Shown here: positions 7,512 through 14,817 of the stretch, piece by piece
Layout of the letters: every line of letters begins with the position of its first letter
How positions within the stretch are numbered: position 1 is the first letter of the stretch
From: Bacillota bacterium
Lineage (GTDB): Bacteria > Bacillota > Clostridia > TANB77 > CAG-465
Assembly (NCBI GenBank): GCA_023410645.1
Contig: JAEYPQ010000016.1
Location: 1 to 28,900, forward strand
DNA length: 28,900 nt
Direction of reading: 5' to 3'
The notes under the pieces: generated by a model
Databases searched by the model: none
The model's input: the letters and a program-made list of their open reading frames with translations, nothing else
Told to the model about the DNA's origin: nothing
Program-made: the position numbers and the translations under genes

Positions 7512-7823
7512 TTTTAAATTATTTCTCTCTTTTAATTTTACTATATCATCGATAAAATTTTTTAATACACTTTCTAAGTTAATATTATAATCAATTATAA
7601 AGTTAAAGTCATCTTCAGTAAATACATATATATAATCATAAATTGATTGATTACATAAATTCAAAATTAAATTGTATAGCCTTTGCTTTAATACTTCTTC
7701 TTCTTTTTTATCATATATATTAACTGATATATATTCATAATATATTTTATCAGATTTTTCCTTAACTATTTTGTAGTAATTATATTCTTCTGGTAATGAC
7801 TTGACGCCCTTAAAAATAGACAT
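7509..7823 (-). CDS. Small protein of unknown function
   Basis: I do not recognise this 104-residue protein. It starts MSIFKGVKSLPEEYNYY and is soluble-looking, rich in Lys, Asp, Tyr and Ile. An alternating beta-like first half is followed by an amphipathic helical second half (ILNLCNQSIYDYIY, FIDDIVKLKERNNL). The ATG at 7823 is preferred over the in-frame GTG at 7832 because that GTG is part of the ribosome site GAGGTGG. It sits 66 bp after the acyl-CoA ligase gene on the same strand and has its own terminator. It could be cotranscribed with the ligase. Confidence 0.65.
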   Translation of the reverse strand: MSIFKGVKSLPEEYNYYKIVKEKSDKIYYEYISVNIYDKKEEEVLKQRLYNLILNLCNQSIYDYIYVFTEDDFNFIIDYNINLESVLKNFIDDIVKLKERNNLK

Positions 7824-7898
7824 TTTAACCACCTCAAGTTATTATACCAAATTTATAAAATTAATAACACTTATTCGACAAAACAAGACAAATTTTTT

Positions 7899-9617
7899 CT
7901 ATTTTTTTATTTCAGCAAATCTCTTTATTTTTAAGGTTGTAGTCTTTACAAATTCATCCTCTTTTATTTCAACTTTCTTTATTGCTTTATACGATACTAA
8001 AGTCCTATTTATCTTCTTTATTTCTTCCCAAATTAAATCATGTAATTTTTCATTACTTGGACGATTTGCGCCAAATTTTTCATCAATATATTCATTATTT
8101 AGAGTAACTTTAACAGAAACAATTAGTTCAGTTTTATTATCTTTATCCGGTATTCCATATACCATTGACTCTTCAACATATGGTATTTTATTTATAAGAT
8201 ATTCTAATTCCTCTGGATAAATATTTTTACCATTTGATGTTACAATCATATTTTTGTATCTACCAGCTATTACTAGATTTCCCTGTAAATCAAAATATCC
8301 CATATCACCAGTGTAATACCAACCTTTTTTCAATACTTTGTTAGTTTCTTCTTCATTTTCATAGTAACCCATCATTACATTATCGCCTTTTACAATAACT
8401 TCTCCAACATTACTATTTTCATCATCATTATCACTTAAATCAATTCGTATTTCAACACCATGCACCGCTTTTCCAACAGTTCCAGGTGTTCTTTTATCAC
8501 CATATGATGCTGCAATTAAAGGTGAAGCTTCTGTAACTCCGTATCCTTCATAAAATGTGAATCCATAACTTTCCATCTTCCTTATAATTTCTTTATCAAG
8601 AGGTGCTGCGCCGCAAAATATATATTTAAGATTTCCACCAAAATTTTCTTGAACTCTCTTAAATAAATTTCTTCTTAAATCAATTCCAACTTTGCTTAAT
8701 CCATTAGCAATTTTTGCCATTGCATTAACAACATTTTCTTTTCCAGTTTCTTTTATTGCCTTCTCAATTTTTGAACTCATTTTTTCAACAAGTGCAGGTA
8801 CAACACAAATTACATCTGGTTTTACATCATTAAAGTTTTTATTAATATATTTTAATCCCTCGCAAATACCAATTGTAGCTCCAACACTTGTTCCATAAAT
8901 ATATGTAGTTAAAAATTCATAAGTGTGATGCATAGGAAGTACTGATAGATAAGTATATTGTCCCATTTGAGGCACAATAAAGCTACACGAATATGCATTT
9001 GAACATAAATTTCTATGATTTAACATTACACCTTTTGGTGATGCTGTTGTACCAGAAGTAAATAACAAAACACTAAATGCTTCTTTATCGATCTCTATAT
9101 CCATATATGAAGTATCTCCTGTGTCTAGTAATTCTTTTCCTTCTTTTACTAGTCCATCAAAAGAATAACTAGTATCATCTGAAACTTCTTTATTCATTTC
9201 AATAAATACTATTTTTTTAGATAATTTACCCTTTAAATCTTCAACAAATTCTTTTTTTCTTGTTGAATACACTATGCAATCAGCACCAGATCTTTCAAGC
9301 AAATTCAATATTTCATTTTCAGGTAATTCTTTATCAAGCGGAACTATAACACCAACTCCACATGCAACAGCCATGTATGTTACATACCATCTATAACTAT
9401 TTTCACCAATTACTGCTACTTTTTTATCTTTTAAATTCAGTTTTTTTAACATTATTGTTCCAAGTGAATTTACGTCATCTTTAAGTTTAGAATAACTTAT
9501 GGATTTAAATTCTGTACTATTCATATCTTTTTCTAAAAATGCGGTTTTATCCTTAAATAAATCACATCTAATATTAAATATATCTTTTAAAGAATCCATC
9601 ATTCCTAATTTTTCCAT
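7899..9617 (-). CDS. Long-chain acyl-CoA ligase-like AMP-dependent synthetase
   Basis: 572 residues, near the family length. It activates a carboxylic acid as acyl-AMP and transfers it to CoA or another thiol, in the cytoplasm or at the membrane. The ATP-binding A3 motif LLFTSGTTASPKGV is at 184-197. A5 EGYGVTEASP and A7/A8 GWYYTGDMGYFD with GRYKNMIV follow. The C-terminal TTTLKIKRF resembles the LTPTLKxKR end of long-chain fatty acyl-CoA synthetases, with the catalytic Lys. There is no carrier-protein or condensation domain, so it is not a peptide synthetase module. GGAGGT lies 5 nt before the ATG, and a sigma-A promoter is at 9644-9672. The substrate cannot be told from sequence. Confidence 0.9.
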   Translation of the reverse strand: MEKLGMMDSLKDIFNIRCDLFKDKTAFLEKDMNSTEFKSISYSKLKDDVNSLGTIMLKKLNLKDKKVAVIGENSYRWYVTYMAVACGVGVIVPLDKELPENEILNLLERSGADCIVYSTRKKEFVEDLKGKLSKKIVFIEMNKEVSDDTSYSFDGLVKEGKELLDTGDTSYMDIEIDKEAFSVLLFTSGTTASPKGVMLNHRNLCSNAYSCSFIVPQMGQYTYLSVLPMHHTYEFLTTYIYGTSVGATIGICEGLKYINKNFNDVKPDVICVVPALVEKMSSKIEKAIKETGKENVVNAMAKIANGLSKVGIDLRRNLFKRVQENFGGNLKYIFCGAAPLDKEIIRKMESYGFTFYEGYGVTEASPLIAASYGDKRTPGTVGKAVHGVEIRIDLSDNDDENSNVGEVIVKGDNVMMGYYENEEETNKVLKKGWYYTGDMGYFDLQGNLVIAGRYKNMIVTSNGKNIYPEELEYLINKIPYVEESMVYGIPDKDNKTELIVSVKVTLNNEYIDEKFGANRPSNEKLHDLIWEEIKKINRTLVSYKAIKKVEIKEDEFVKTTTLKIKRFAEIKK

Positions 9618-9643
9618 TTGAGACCTCCAAATTTTATATAATA

Positions 9644-9672
9644 ATTATATATTTATATATAATAAAAGTCAA
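9644..9672 (-). promoter_or_regulatory. Promoter of the acyl-CoA ligase gene
   Basis: TTGACT (9667-9672), 17-bp spacer, TATAAT (9644-9649) on the minus strand, 27 nt before the start codon. Confidence 0.75.
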
Positions 9673-9743
9673 TAAATCGGATAAATTTAGATATAAATTG
9701 CTAACTTTATTTATATAATTTATATGAATAAAATTAACAATAT

Positions 9744-9772
9744 TTGACTTTCATATTAAAAAGTGGTATAAT
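9744..9772 (+). promoter_or_regulatory. Promoter of small membrane protein gene at 9810
   Basis: TTGACT (9744-9749), 17-bp spacer, TATAAT (9767-9772), 38 nt before the ATG at 9810. The longer reading frame that begins at 9744 would start inside this -35 box and is not credible. Confidence 0.8.
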
Positions 9773-9809
9773 TATGTTAATTAAAATAATATTTTGGAGG
9801 ATTATAATT

Positions 9810-10112
9810 ATGTTATTCTTTAATAAAGTAAATGATAATGTAGATGTTGAAGACGATTTTGAAGTATCAAAATTTGATATTATTATCGAGAAATTAAGCA
9901 GTTACTATATTATAAAAATATTATTCTTTATTTGCTTAATTATATCAATAGTTGCTTTTTATTTTGGGCCTGTCTCCAATATATATCCTGATTCCAAATC
10001 CGAACTTTTAATTCCAGTAATAATTTTATTATCTCTTTGTATAGCTTTTTTATTTAATACAATAAAAAAATATGCAAGGAAAATAAAAAAGACATGGAAG
10101 GCAAATCGGTAA
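9810..10112 (+). CDS. Small two-helix membrane protein, unknown function
   Basis: 100 residues from the ATG at 9810, which has GGAGG 9 nt upstream. The N-terminus (MLFFNKVNDNVDVEDDFEV) is acidic and probably cytoplasmic. Two membrane helices follow, about 32-53 (YYIIKILFFICLIISIVAFY) and 68-86, with a short loop between. The tail is strongly basic (KKYARKIKKTWKANR). No family is recognised. It is a single transcription unit with its own promoter and terminator, inserted on the plus strand among minus-strand genes. The acidic N-terminus, two helices and basic tail would suit a small accessory subunit, but there is no direct evidence for that. Confidence 0.75.
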   Translation: MLFFNKVNDNVDVEDDFEVSKFDIIIEKLSSYYIIKILFFICLIISIVAFYFGPVSNIYPDSKSELLIPVIILLSLCIAFLFNTIKKYARKIKKTWKANR

Positions 10113-10118
10113 TAAAAA

Positions 10119-10155
10119 GGGACATGTGTATGTAATCATCACATGTTCTTTTTTT
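10119..10155 (+). terminator. Terminator after the small membrane protein gene
   Basis: GGACATGTG pairs with CACATGTTC (9 bp, one G-T), 11-nt loop, followed by T8. It starts 7 nt after the stop codon. Confidence 0.85.
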
Positions 10156-10195
10156 ATTTAATATAATATTATAACCTATAGTTTGGAGTGATGCT

Positions 10196-10417
10196 ATGAA
10201 AATAATAAAATCAATTTTATTTAACTTTGTAACGATATTTTGTATAATATCTTTATTATACATTTTAGATAATGTATTATACATACGTAATTATTGTTAT
10301 GGATACAACAATAATACATTAGCATATATTTTGCTTGGAGTTTATACATTATTTGTATTAGTCCTTAATATCGTATATATAATTAGAAATCAAAAAAATG
10401 AAAAACTTAAAAAGTAG
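10196..10417 (+). CDS. Small two-helix membrane protein, unknown function
   Basis: 73 residues. ATG at 10196 with GGAG 8 nt upstream. Two hydrophobic helices at about 5-26 (KSILFNFVTIFCIISLLYIL) and 43-63 (AYILLGVYTLFVLVLNIVYI) flank a Tyr/Asn-rich loop, and the tail is basic (RNQKNEKLKK). No family recognised. A TATAAT at 10162-10167 may be its -10 box, though the -35 is weak. It lies just after the terminator of the other small membrane gene. The stop codon overlaps the first arm of a terminator shared with the convergent ytfJ gene. Confidence 0.65.
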   Translation: MKIIKSILFNFVTIFCIISLLYILDNVLYIRNYCYGYNNNTLAYILLGVYTLFVLVLNIVYIIRNQKNEKLKK

Positions 10418-10443
10418 TATTTTGCTACCTTTTAAGTTTTTTT
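10404..10443. terminator. Bidirectional terminator between convergent genes
   Basis: A 14-bp stem with one mismatch (10404-10417 with 10425-10438) and 7-nt loop. T-runs stand on both strands, T7 on the plus side and T5 on the minus side. It serves the gene ending at 10417 and ytfJ ending at 10445. Confidence 0.85.
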
Positions 10444-10444
10444 A

Positions 10445-10906
10445 CTATTCTTCTTCAAAGTCATCTGGACTTTTCTCTTGTTTCCTTTTTGATGCTAGTA
10501 CACTACTAGGTTTATCCATTGATTTTTCAACAAAGGCATTTACTTTGTTTATTACATCTGGCATTAAATCTATTAGCTTATCAACAGCAGTTGTTGTACC
10601 ATTTAAAGTTAGTAACTTAGTATTTCCATCTTTAACAACTAGAAATCCCATTGGAGAAATATTTACACCAGCTCCACTACCACCACCAAAAGGTAACTTT
10701 TCTGATTCGCTATCTCTTGCTGGTTTTTGATTTCCAAATTCACTACCTCCTGCTGCAAAACCAAAACAAACTTTTGAAACTGGAATTATTGTAGTTCCAT
10801 CTGGACTTGTTACAATATCTCCAATTATTGTGTTAACATCTATCATATTTTCTATAGATGTCATGGCTGTCATCATCAAATTTTCTATTGGATGTTGTTC
10901 TGACAT
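10445..10906 (-). CDS. ytfJ: GerW/YtfJ-family sporulation protein
   Basis: 153 residues, close to the usual length. Family hallmarks seen are HPIENLMMTAMTSIENMIDVNTIIGD at the N-terminus, IIPVSKVCFGFAAGGSEFG, the Gly-rich LPFGGGSGAGVNISPMGFLVV (about 71-91) and a C-terminal acidic tail. In Bacillus subtilis YtfJ (GerW) is needed for germination through the SleB route, and homologues are conserved in spore formers. AAGGTGG lies 9 nt before the ATG. It is the second gene after ytfI and overlaps it by 74 nt, the order known from Bacillus. This is one of the best lineage markers in the window. Confidence 0.95.
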   Translation of the reverse strand: MSEQHPIENLMMTAMTSIENMIDVNTIIGDIVTSPDGTTIIPVSKVCFGFAAGGSEFGNQKPARDSESEKLPFGGGSGAGVNISPMGFLVVKDGNTKLLTLNGTTTAVDKLIDLMPDVINKVNAFVEKSMDKPSSVLASKRKQEKSPDDFEEE

Positions 10907-11543
10907 TTTTATCTTCCACCTTTCTTAATTTATTTATAATTTTTATTATTATACCAATAGTATTTGCTAATTTAAATTTAATTATACAATCTAAATTTAA
11001 ATCTATAATTTTATTTGAAACATAAACGTTATACATTAAATTTTTTCTATTAAATTTATTTGTATTACTTGCTAAATATATACTTATAATAGATGTTACA
11101 AAAGTTACAATATATGCATTTAATATTAAATTTTTAAAATTTATTCCAAGATTCAAATTAAATTTCTTAAAATTAATACTATCATGTATTTTTCTTATAT
11201 CTTTTTTATTTAGCAAAACTTGCAGGACTTTTAAATACTCTATAAATTTTATTAAAACATTATACACAGTATCTACTACTTTATCTGCCTCCTCTGCACT
11301 GCTGCTTTCAGTTGATATTTTTGTATTAGCAGTTTTATCACTTTGATCTTTTTTATCAAGTGAAATTTTTAAAACTTTTATAAAACCATATAAATATATT
11401 TGTATAAAGTTATCGTACTTAAGTTCTTCACCTTCCTTATTGCCTGTATTACTAATAGCAGTATATTTAATTTTTATTTTTATTGGAATAACTATAGCCA
11501 ATGCAATTAAAATAAATATACCTAGAAAAATATACCAACCCAT
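10833..11543 (-). CDS. ytfI: DUF2953 protein, YtfI-like
   Basis: 236 residues from the ATG at 11543, preceded by AAGGTGG. A longer TTG start at 11558 lies upstream of that site and is rejected. N-terminal membrane helix about 2-22 (GWYIFLGIFILIALAIVIPI), then the DUF2953 pattern: a beta region (IQIYLYGFIKVLKISL), a Lys/Asp/Ser-rich linker, and a conserved helical region with a further hydrophobic segment (IVTFVTSIISIYLAS). The charged C-terminus is translated across the first 74 nt of ytfJ in another frame. The family sits before ytfJ in many spore formers, but its function is not established. No clear promoter is visible. Confidence 0.85.
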   Translation of the reverse strand: MGWYIFLGIFILIALAIVIPIKIKIKYTAISNTGNKEGEELKYDNFIQIYLYGFIKVLKISLDKKDQSDKTANTKISTESSSAEEADKVVDTVYNVLIKFIEYLKVLQVLLNKKDIRKIHDSINFKKFNLNLGINFKNLILNAYIVTFVTSIISIYLASNTNKFNRKNLMYNVYVSNKIIDLNLDCIIKFKLANTIGIIIKIINKLRKVEDKNVRTTSNRKFDDDSHDIYRKYDRC

Positions 11544-11626
11544 ATAACCACCTTGCAATTATTATTTACTCTTTATATTTTTTTAAACATTATTATTTGA
11601 TTTTCTATTTTTTATATATTCTTCGA

Positions 11627-11675
11627 CAAAAAAATAATATGAACAATAGATTTTCTACTGTTCATATTATTTTTT
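11627..11675 (-). terminator. Terminator of the PIN-PhoH gene
   Basis: A 17-bp stem (11633-11649 with 11655-11671, one G-T pair on the minus strand) and a run of seven Ts on the minus strand. It lies 18 nt after the stop codon. Confidence 0.9.
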
Positions 11676-11693
11676 AATTTATATTATTAATTT

Positions 11694-13046
11694 CTATTGC
11701 AGTAATTCGTCAGCAATTGCTGCAAGTTTACTACGCTCAATTTTTGAAAACGTAATATGGCCTGATGCTTCAGTTGGTCTCATTTTTGCTGCGATATAAA
11801 CAAGTCCATTTGATCTAGGATCCACAGTAGAATTATCAATCTGATTATCACTTGGATCTCCAATCATAACAAATTTAGATCCTTCACCACTACGTGTAAG
11901 GAGTAATTTTGCTATATGAGGTGTAAATTGTTGAGCTTCATCAATAATTATAAAACAATTATGAAAAGTTCTTCCTCGCATATAATCAAAAGTTTGTAAT
12001 TCAAGTTTTTCATTATCAATTAGCTTTTTTACTACTTCTTCAATAATGAGCTTAGATTTTTCATCATAATCAAATGCTTCTTTATATAAAGATTTATTTA
12101 AAGCTAATTCACTTTTTGTAAGTATAACTCTTAAAGAGTCAAAAAATGGCATCATCCAGGGTTTTAATTTATCATACAAATCCCCAGGTAAAGCACCTTG
12201 TGCAACATCTGTTGGTCTTACATATATAATTTTATCATATTTTGGTTCAATTATAGTTTGCTGTATTCCAGCTGCTATTGAAACTATAGTTTTACCTGAA
12301 CCAGCTCCCCCAGCAATTGTAACACATTCAACAGATTTATCACTTAACAATTCAAAAGCTATTTGCTGTTCTACATTTCTGTGCTTTATACTACAAAATT
12401 CCCGGTATTCTTCTGATAAATTTACAAATTTATTTCCTTTGAATCTTTTTAATATTGCGGTTTCAGGATTTATAACGGTATTATGAAATCTTACAAACAT
12501 ATTTGGAAAAAGATTGCTGGCATATTCACTTAGAATATCATCTTCTGGATAAAATAATCCTGCATACTTATTTTCATTAAGTATAATATCCTTTGTAGAA
12601 GTTATTTGCTCCTCAAGAACCCGATCATACTTATAATCTTCTGCTTCTATCTCTTTAAAAGCTGCATCAATACGTATGCTCTCCTTCTTTGATATTATTA
12701 TAAATTTATTTCCTGTTTCCTTATTATAATTTTGAGCCAATGATAAAACATCTTTATTATCAGTTTTAACTATTCTGAGGTTTATATCATCCTCCAGCTT
12801 CATACCATCATTACTTATTGTTTTTTGTAAGTTTCCATTTAAATAAGGTTTTAACTTAGAAAAAGCTTCCTTTGCCTGGAATACACTAATATCACTCATC
12901 TTTCTTACATTATTTTCCCGGATAGTTTCTAGTTCCTTGATTACAAAATCAGGAATATATACATTATTTCCTTTAAATTTTGTAAAACATGATGGATCAT
13001 GCAATATAACATCTGTACATAATATAAAATTTTTTCTTTCACTCAT
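11694..13046 (-). CDS. PIN-PhoH family protein: RNase plus ATPase
   Basis: 450 residues, the PhoH2/YlaK architecture. PIN-like nuclease domain about 5-135, with acidic residues at Asp12, Glu38, Asp96 and Asp99 in the expected places. PhoH P-loop ATPase about 215-445, with Walker A GGAGSGKT at 246-253, a Walker B (FIIIDEAQ) and the family's VMIGDPSDNQID strand. PhoH2 proteins from other bacteria are reported as ATP-dependent RNA helicases with RNase activity. AGGAGG stands 8 nt before the ATG. The gene has a consensus promoter and a structured 5' leader. It is transcribed away from the beta-CASP nuclease gene at 13410 across a shared control region, suggesting joint function in RNA turnover. 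The inference is strong for biochemistry and weaker for partnership. Confidence 0.92.
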   Translation of the reverse strand: MSERKNFILCTDVILHDPSCFTKFKGNNVYIPDFVIKELETIRENNVRKMSDISVFQAKEAFSKLKPYLNGNLQKTISNDGMKLEDDINLRIVKTDNKDVLSLAQNYNKETGNKFIIISKKESIRIDAAFKEIEAEDYKYDRVLEEQITSTKDIILNENKYAGLFYPEDDILSEYASNLFPNMFVRFHNTVINPETAILKRFKGNKFVNLSEEYREFCSIKHRNVEQQIAFELLSDKSVECVTIAGGAGSGKTIVSIAAGIQQTIIEPKYDKIIYVRPTDVAQGALPGDLYDKLKPWMMPFFDSLRVILTKSELALNKSLYKEAFDYDEKSKLIIEEVVKKLIDNEKLELQTFDYMRGRTFHNCFIIIDEAQQFTPHIAKLLLTRSGEGSKFVMIGDPSDNQIDNSTVDPRSNGLVYIAAKMRPTEASGHITFSKIERSKLAAIADELLQ

Positions 13047-13058
13047 AATTTGTTCCTC

Positions 13059-13108
13059 CTATCAAATGATAAAAAGGTTTATGATAGTACTAAATTAATT
13101 ACTATCAT
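13059..13108 (-). promoter_or_regulatory. Leader with alternative pairings before PIN-PhoH gene
   Basis: Within the 5' leader, ATGATAGTA (13100-13108) pairs perfectly with TACTATCAT (13081-13089). The second arm can instead pair through CTATCA with TGATAG at 13059-13064, which overlaps the AGGAGG ribosome site at 13055-13060. The two structures exclude each other, and the second would cover part of the ribosome site. Whether the RNA switches is inference. Confidence 0.4.
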
Positions 13109-13128
13109 GGTTACATTAACTTTCAGCT

Positions 13129-13157
13129 ATTATATTACTATATAAATGCCATGTCAA
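13129..13157 (-). promoter_or_regulatory. Promoter of the PIN-PhoH gene
   Basis: Full consensus TTGACA (13152-13157), 17-bp spacer and TATAAT (13129-13134) on the minus strand. It gives a leader of about 75 nt. Just upstream of the -35 box is TTTCGACATT (13162-13171, minus), also found inside the opposite promoter. Confidence 0.85.
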
Positions 13158-13297
13158 GAAAAATGTCGAAAAATACAAAATATGTCTATCATATATTGAA
13201 TTATACAGCAATAATGTCATTATTATGAACAATAATGTTCCTGATAATTTGATTTATATTCTATATATAAATATTGATACAAAATAACAATATTTTG
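13158..13297. promoter_or_regulatory. Control region between the divergent PIN-PhoH and beta-CASP promoters
   Basis: The whole gene-free stretch is 13047-13409. Between the two promoters lie TTTCGACATT (13162-13171 minus), a further ATGATAG (13186-13192 minus), a perfect 7-bp palindrome with a 1-nt centre (13210-13224, AATAATG/CATTATT) and an imperfect GAACA-ATAA-TGTTC (13227-13240). The last is not a standard LexA box. No ORF is visible here. Confidence 0.45.
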
Positions 13298-13326
13298 TTG
13301 ACAAATTTCGACATTAAGTGTATAAT
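13298..13326 (+). promoter_or_regulatory. Promoter of the beta-CASP nuclease gene
   Basis: TTGACA (13298-13303), 17-bp spacer, TATAAT (13321-13326), both perfect. The spacer contains TTTCGACATT (13306-13315), so a protein bound there would block polymerase. Confidence 0.85.
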
Positions 13327-13409
13327 CCGTTTAAATAAAATGTATAGGTAAATATTTAAAAAATTTCTACTGTAACTTTTAATTTTTTTTAAAAGGAGGA
13401 TATATAATT

Positions 13410-14759
13410 ATGGAATTAAATAATAATTTTTATCATATACTTGAAAGTCGGCATAGTGAAGTAACTGGGTCTTGTAATATACTTACAACCCATTTTCCAG
13501 ATAATTCTGAAAAATCAATTATGATTGATTATGGTATGTTCCAAGAACCTAAATATGTGGAGTTGAATTTCAATATGGAACATAACATCAGTAAATTAAT
13601 TGGTGTTGTTTTAACTCATAACCATCTTGATCATGTTGGTAAAGTAGCTTGTTTACCACAACAGGGATATGATAGAAAAATTTATACTACCTATGAAACA
13701 AAAATTCAAATGGAAACCAGTTTTAGTTTCAAGAATTCTAAGTCATTCTATAGAAAAGGATTGATGCCATATTGTAGTAGAGAAGATATTATAAATACAA
13801 TGGAAATGGTAGAAGCGTGCAAATACAACAAAGTAATTAAAATTGATGAGAATTTTTCAATTATGTTACTTGGAAATTCTCATATGTTAGGTGCAGCTAT
13901 GATATTGGTCCTAGTCTCTTATCCTGGATATGTACCATATTCTTTTTTATTTACAGGAGATTACAAGGAAAAAAATATACTATTTAAATCACCACGAATT
14001 CCAAGTTGGGTAAAGAAATTAAAAAATCTAATAATTATTTCAGAATCAACTTATGGAATTGAGGAAAAAGAGAATAGTAAGGATGATACCATTGAAAAAA
14101 TTATTTCTTCTCTAAATGAAGGAAAAATCGCGCTTATAAATAGTATAGCTGGAAGATTTCCACAGATTTTGTATGAATTAAAATTAGCACAAGATTCTGG
14201 ACTTTTATCAACCAAATACAAAATATGTATAGATTCAAAGATTGGTATAAAGCAATTAATTAATCATATAAACATTTTAGGGAATTTCTTCCTACCAGAA
14301 AATTTACATTTTATAAGTAAAATTTCACGTAAAGAATTACTTGAAGATGATTCTCCTAAAATTATTCTTGCTTCGTCTACCGGAACTTCTCCACTTTATA
14401 TGGAAAGAGCAGTTAATAATCCTAAGTGGATTATATACTTTACTAATCATATAGCCCCAGAAAGTAAAGCATATAACTTAGTTAATTCAAAAGAATATAC
14501 CAATGTGTTTTGGACTGGTAAATATTCAGGTCATGGTAGATTCCAAGAATTTGTTAGACTTTTCTCAAAATTTAATATAACCGGGTTATTTGCAAATCAT
14601 GGCACTTTTCAAAATAAAAGAGATTTCATAAATGAAATGTCTAATTTATTTGACTTGGAGTTTGCAGAAGAATTGGACAATTCTAAGAAATACAAAATTA
14701 ATGATAGCGGCATAATTCAAATAATTTCTGGAATAGAACAACAAAAAATTGCAATATAA
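13410..14759 (+). CDS. Metallo-beta-lactamase fold beta-CASP ribonuclease-like protein
   Basis: 449 residues. Metal ligands follow the MBL pattern: THNHLDH with His70, His72, Asp74 and His75, then His157 in LGNSHMLGA and Asp183 in FTGDYKEKN. ESTYG (Glu211) is motif A of the beta-CASP group, YSGHG fits motif B and ANHG motif C. The insertion between them has the length of a beta-CASP cap. This places it with CPSF73-like RNA endo/exonucleases, not with lactamases or glyoxalases. There is no KH or RNase J C-terminal domain. AGGAGG lies 10 nt before the ATG. It is divergent from the PIN-PhoH gene and shares its control region. RNA is the likely substrate, but the exact target is unknown. Confidence 0.88.
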   Translation: MELNNNFYHILESRHSEVTGSCNILTTHFPDNSEKSIMIDYGMFQEPKYVELNFNMEHNISKLIGVVLTHNHLDHVGKVACLPQQGYDRKIYTTYETKIQMETSFSFKNSKSFYRKGLMPYCSREDIINTMEMVEACKYNKVIKIDENFSIMLLGNSHMLGAAMILVLVSYPGYVPYSFLFTGDYKEKNILFKSPRIPSWVKKLKNLIIISESTYGIEEKENSKDDTIEKIISSLNEGKIALINSIAGRFPQILYELKLAQDSGLLSTKYKICIDSKIGIKQLINHINILGNFFLPENLHFISKISRKELLEDDSPKIILASSTGTSPLYMERAVNNPKWIIYFTNHIAPESKAYNLVNSKEYTNVFWTGKYSGHGRFQEFVRLFSKFNITGLFANHGTFQNKRDFINEMSNLFDLEFAEELDNSKKYKINDSGIIQIISGIEQQKIAI

Positions 14760-14763
14760 CGAA

Positions 14764-14795
14764 AGCCAGCACTTAAATAAATATAAGTGCTGGCT
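14764..14795. terminator. Hairpin between convergent genes
   Basis: Perfect 12-bp GC-containing stem (AGCCAGCACTTA with TAAGTGCTGGCT), 8-nt loop. The T-runs are short on both strands, but its position between two convergent stop codons supports termination in both directions. Confidence 0.8.
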
Positions 14796-14817
14796 GTTAT
14801 TATATCAATAAAAATTA

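Noticed and set aside
7841..7846. TATAAT as promoter of the small gene at 7509
   Set aside because: It lies 5 nt before the ribosome site, so a transcript from it would start inside that site, and no -35 box is present.
9744..9809. N-terminal extension of the 100-residue membrane protein
   Set aside because: It would start at a TTG that is the -35 box, and the ribosome site stands before the internal ATG at 9810.
13227..13240. LexA (SOS) box GAACA-ATAA-TGTTC
   Set aside because: The Gram-positive SOS box needs GAAC-N4-GTTC, and here the spacing is N6.
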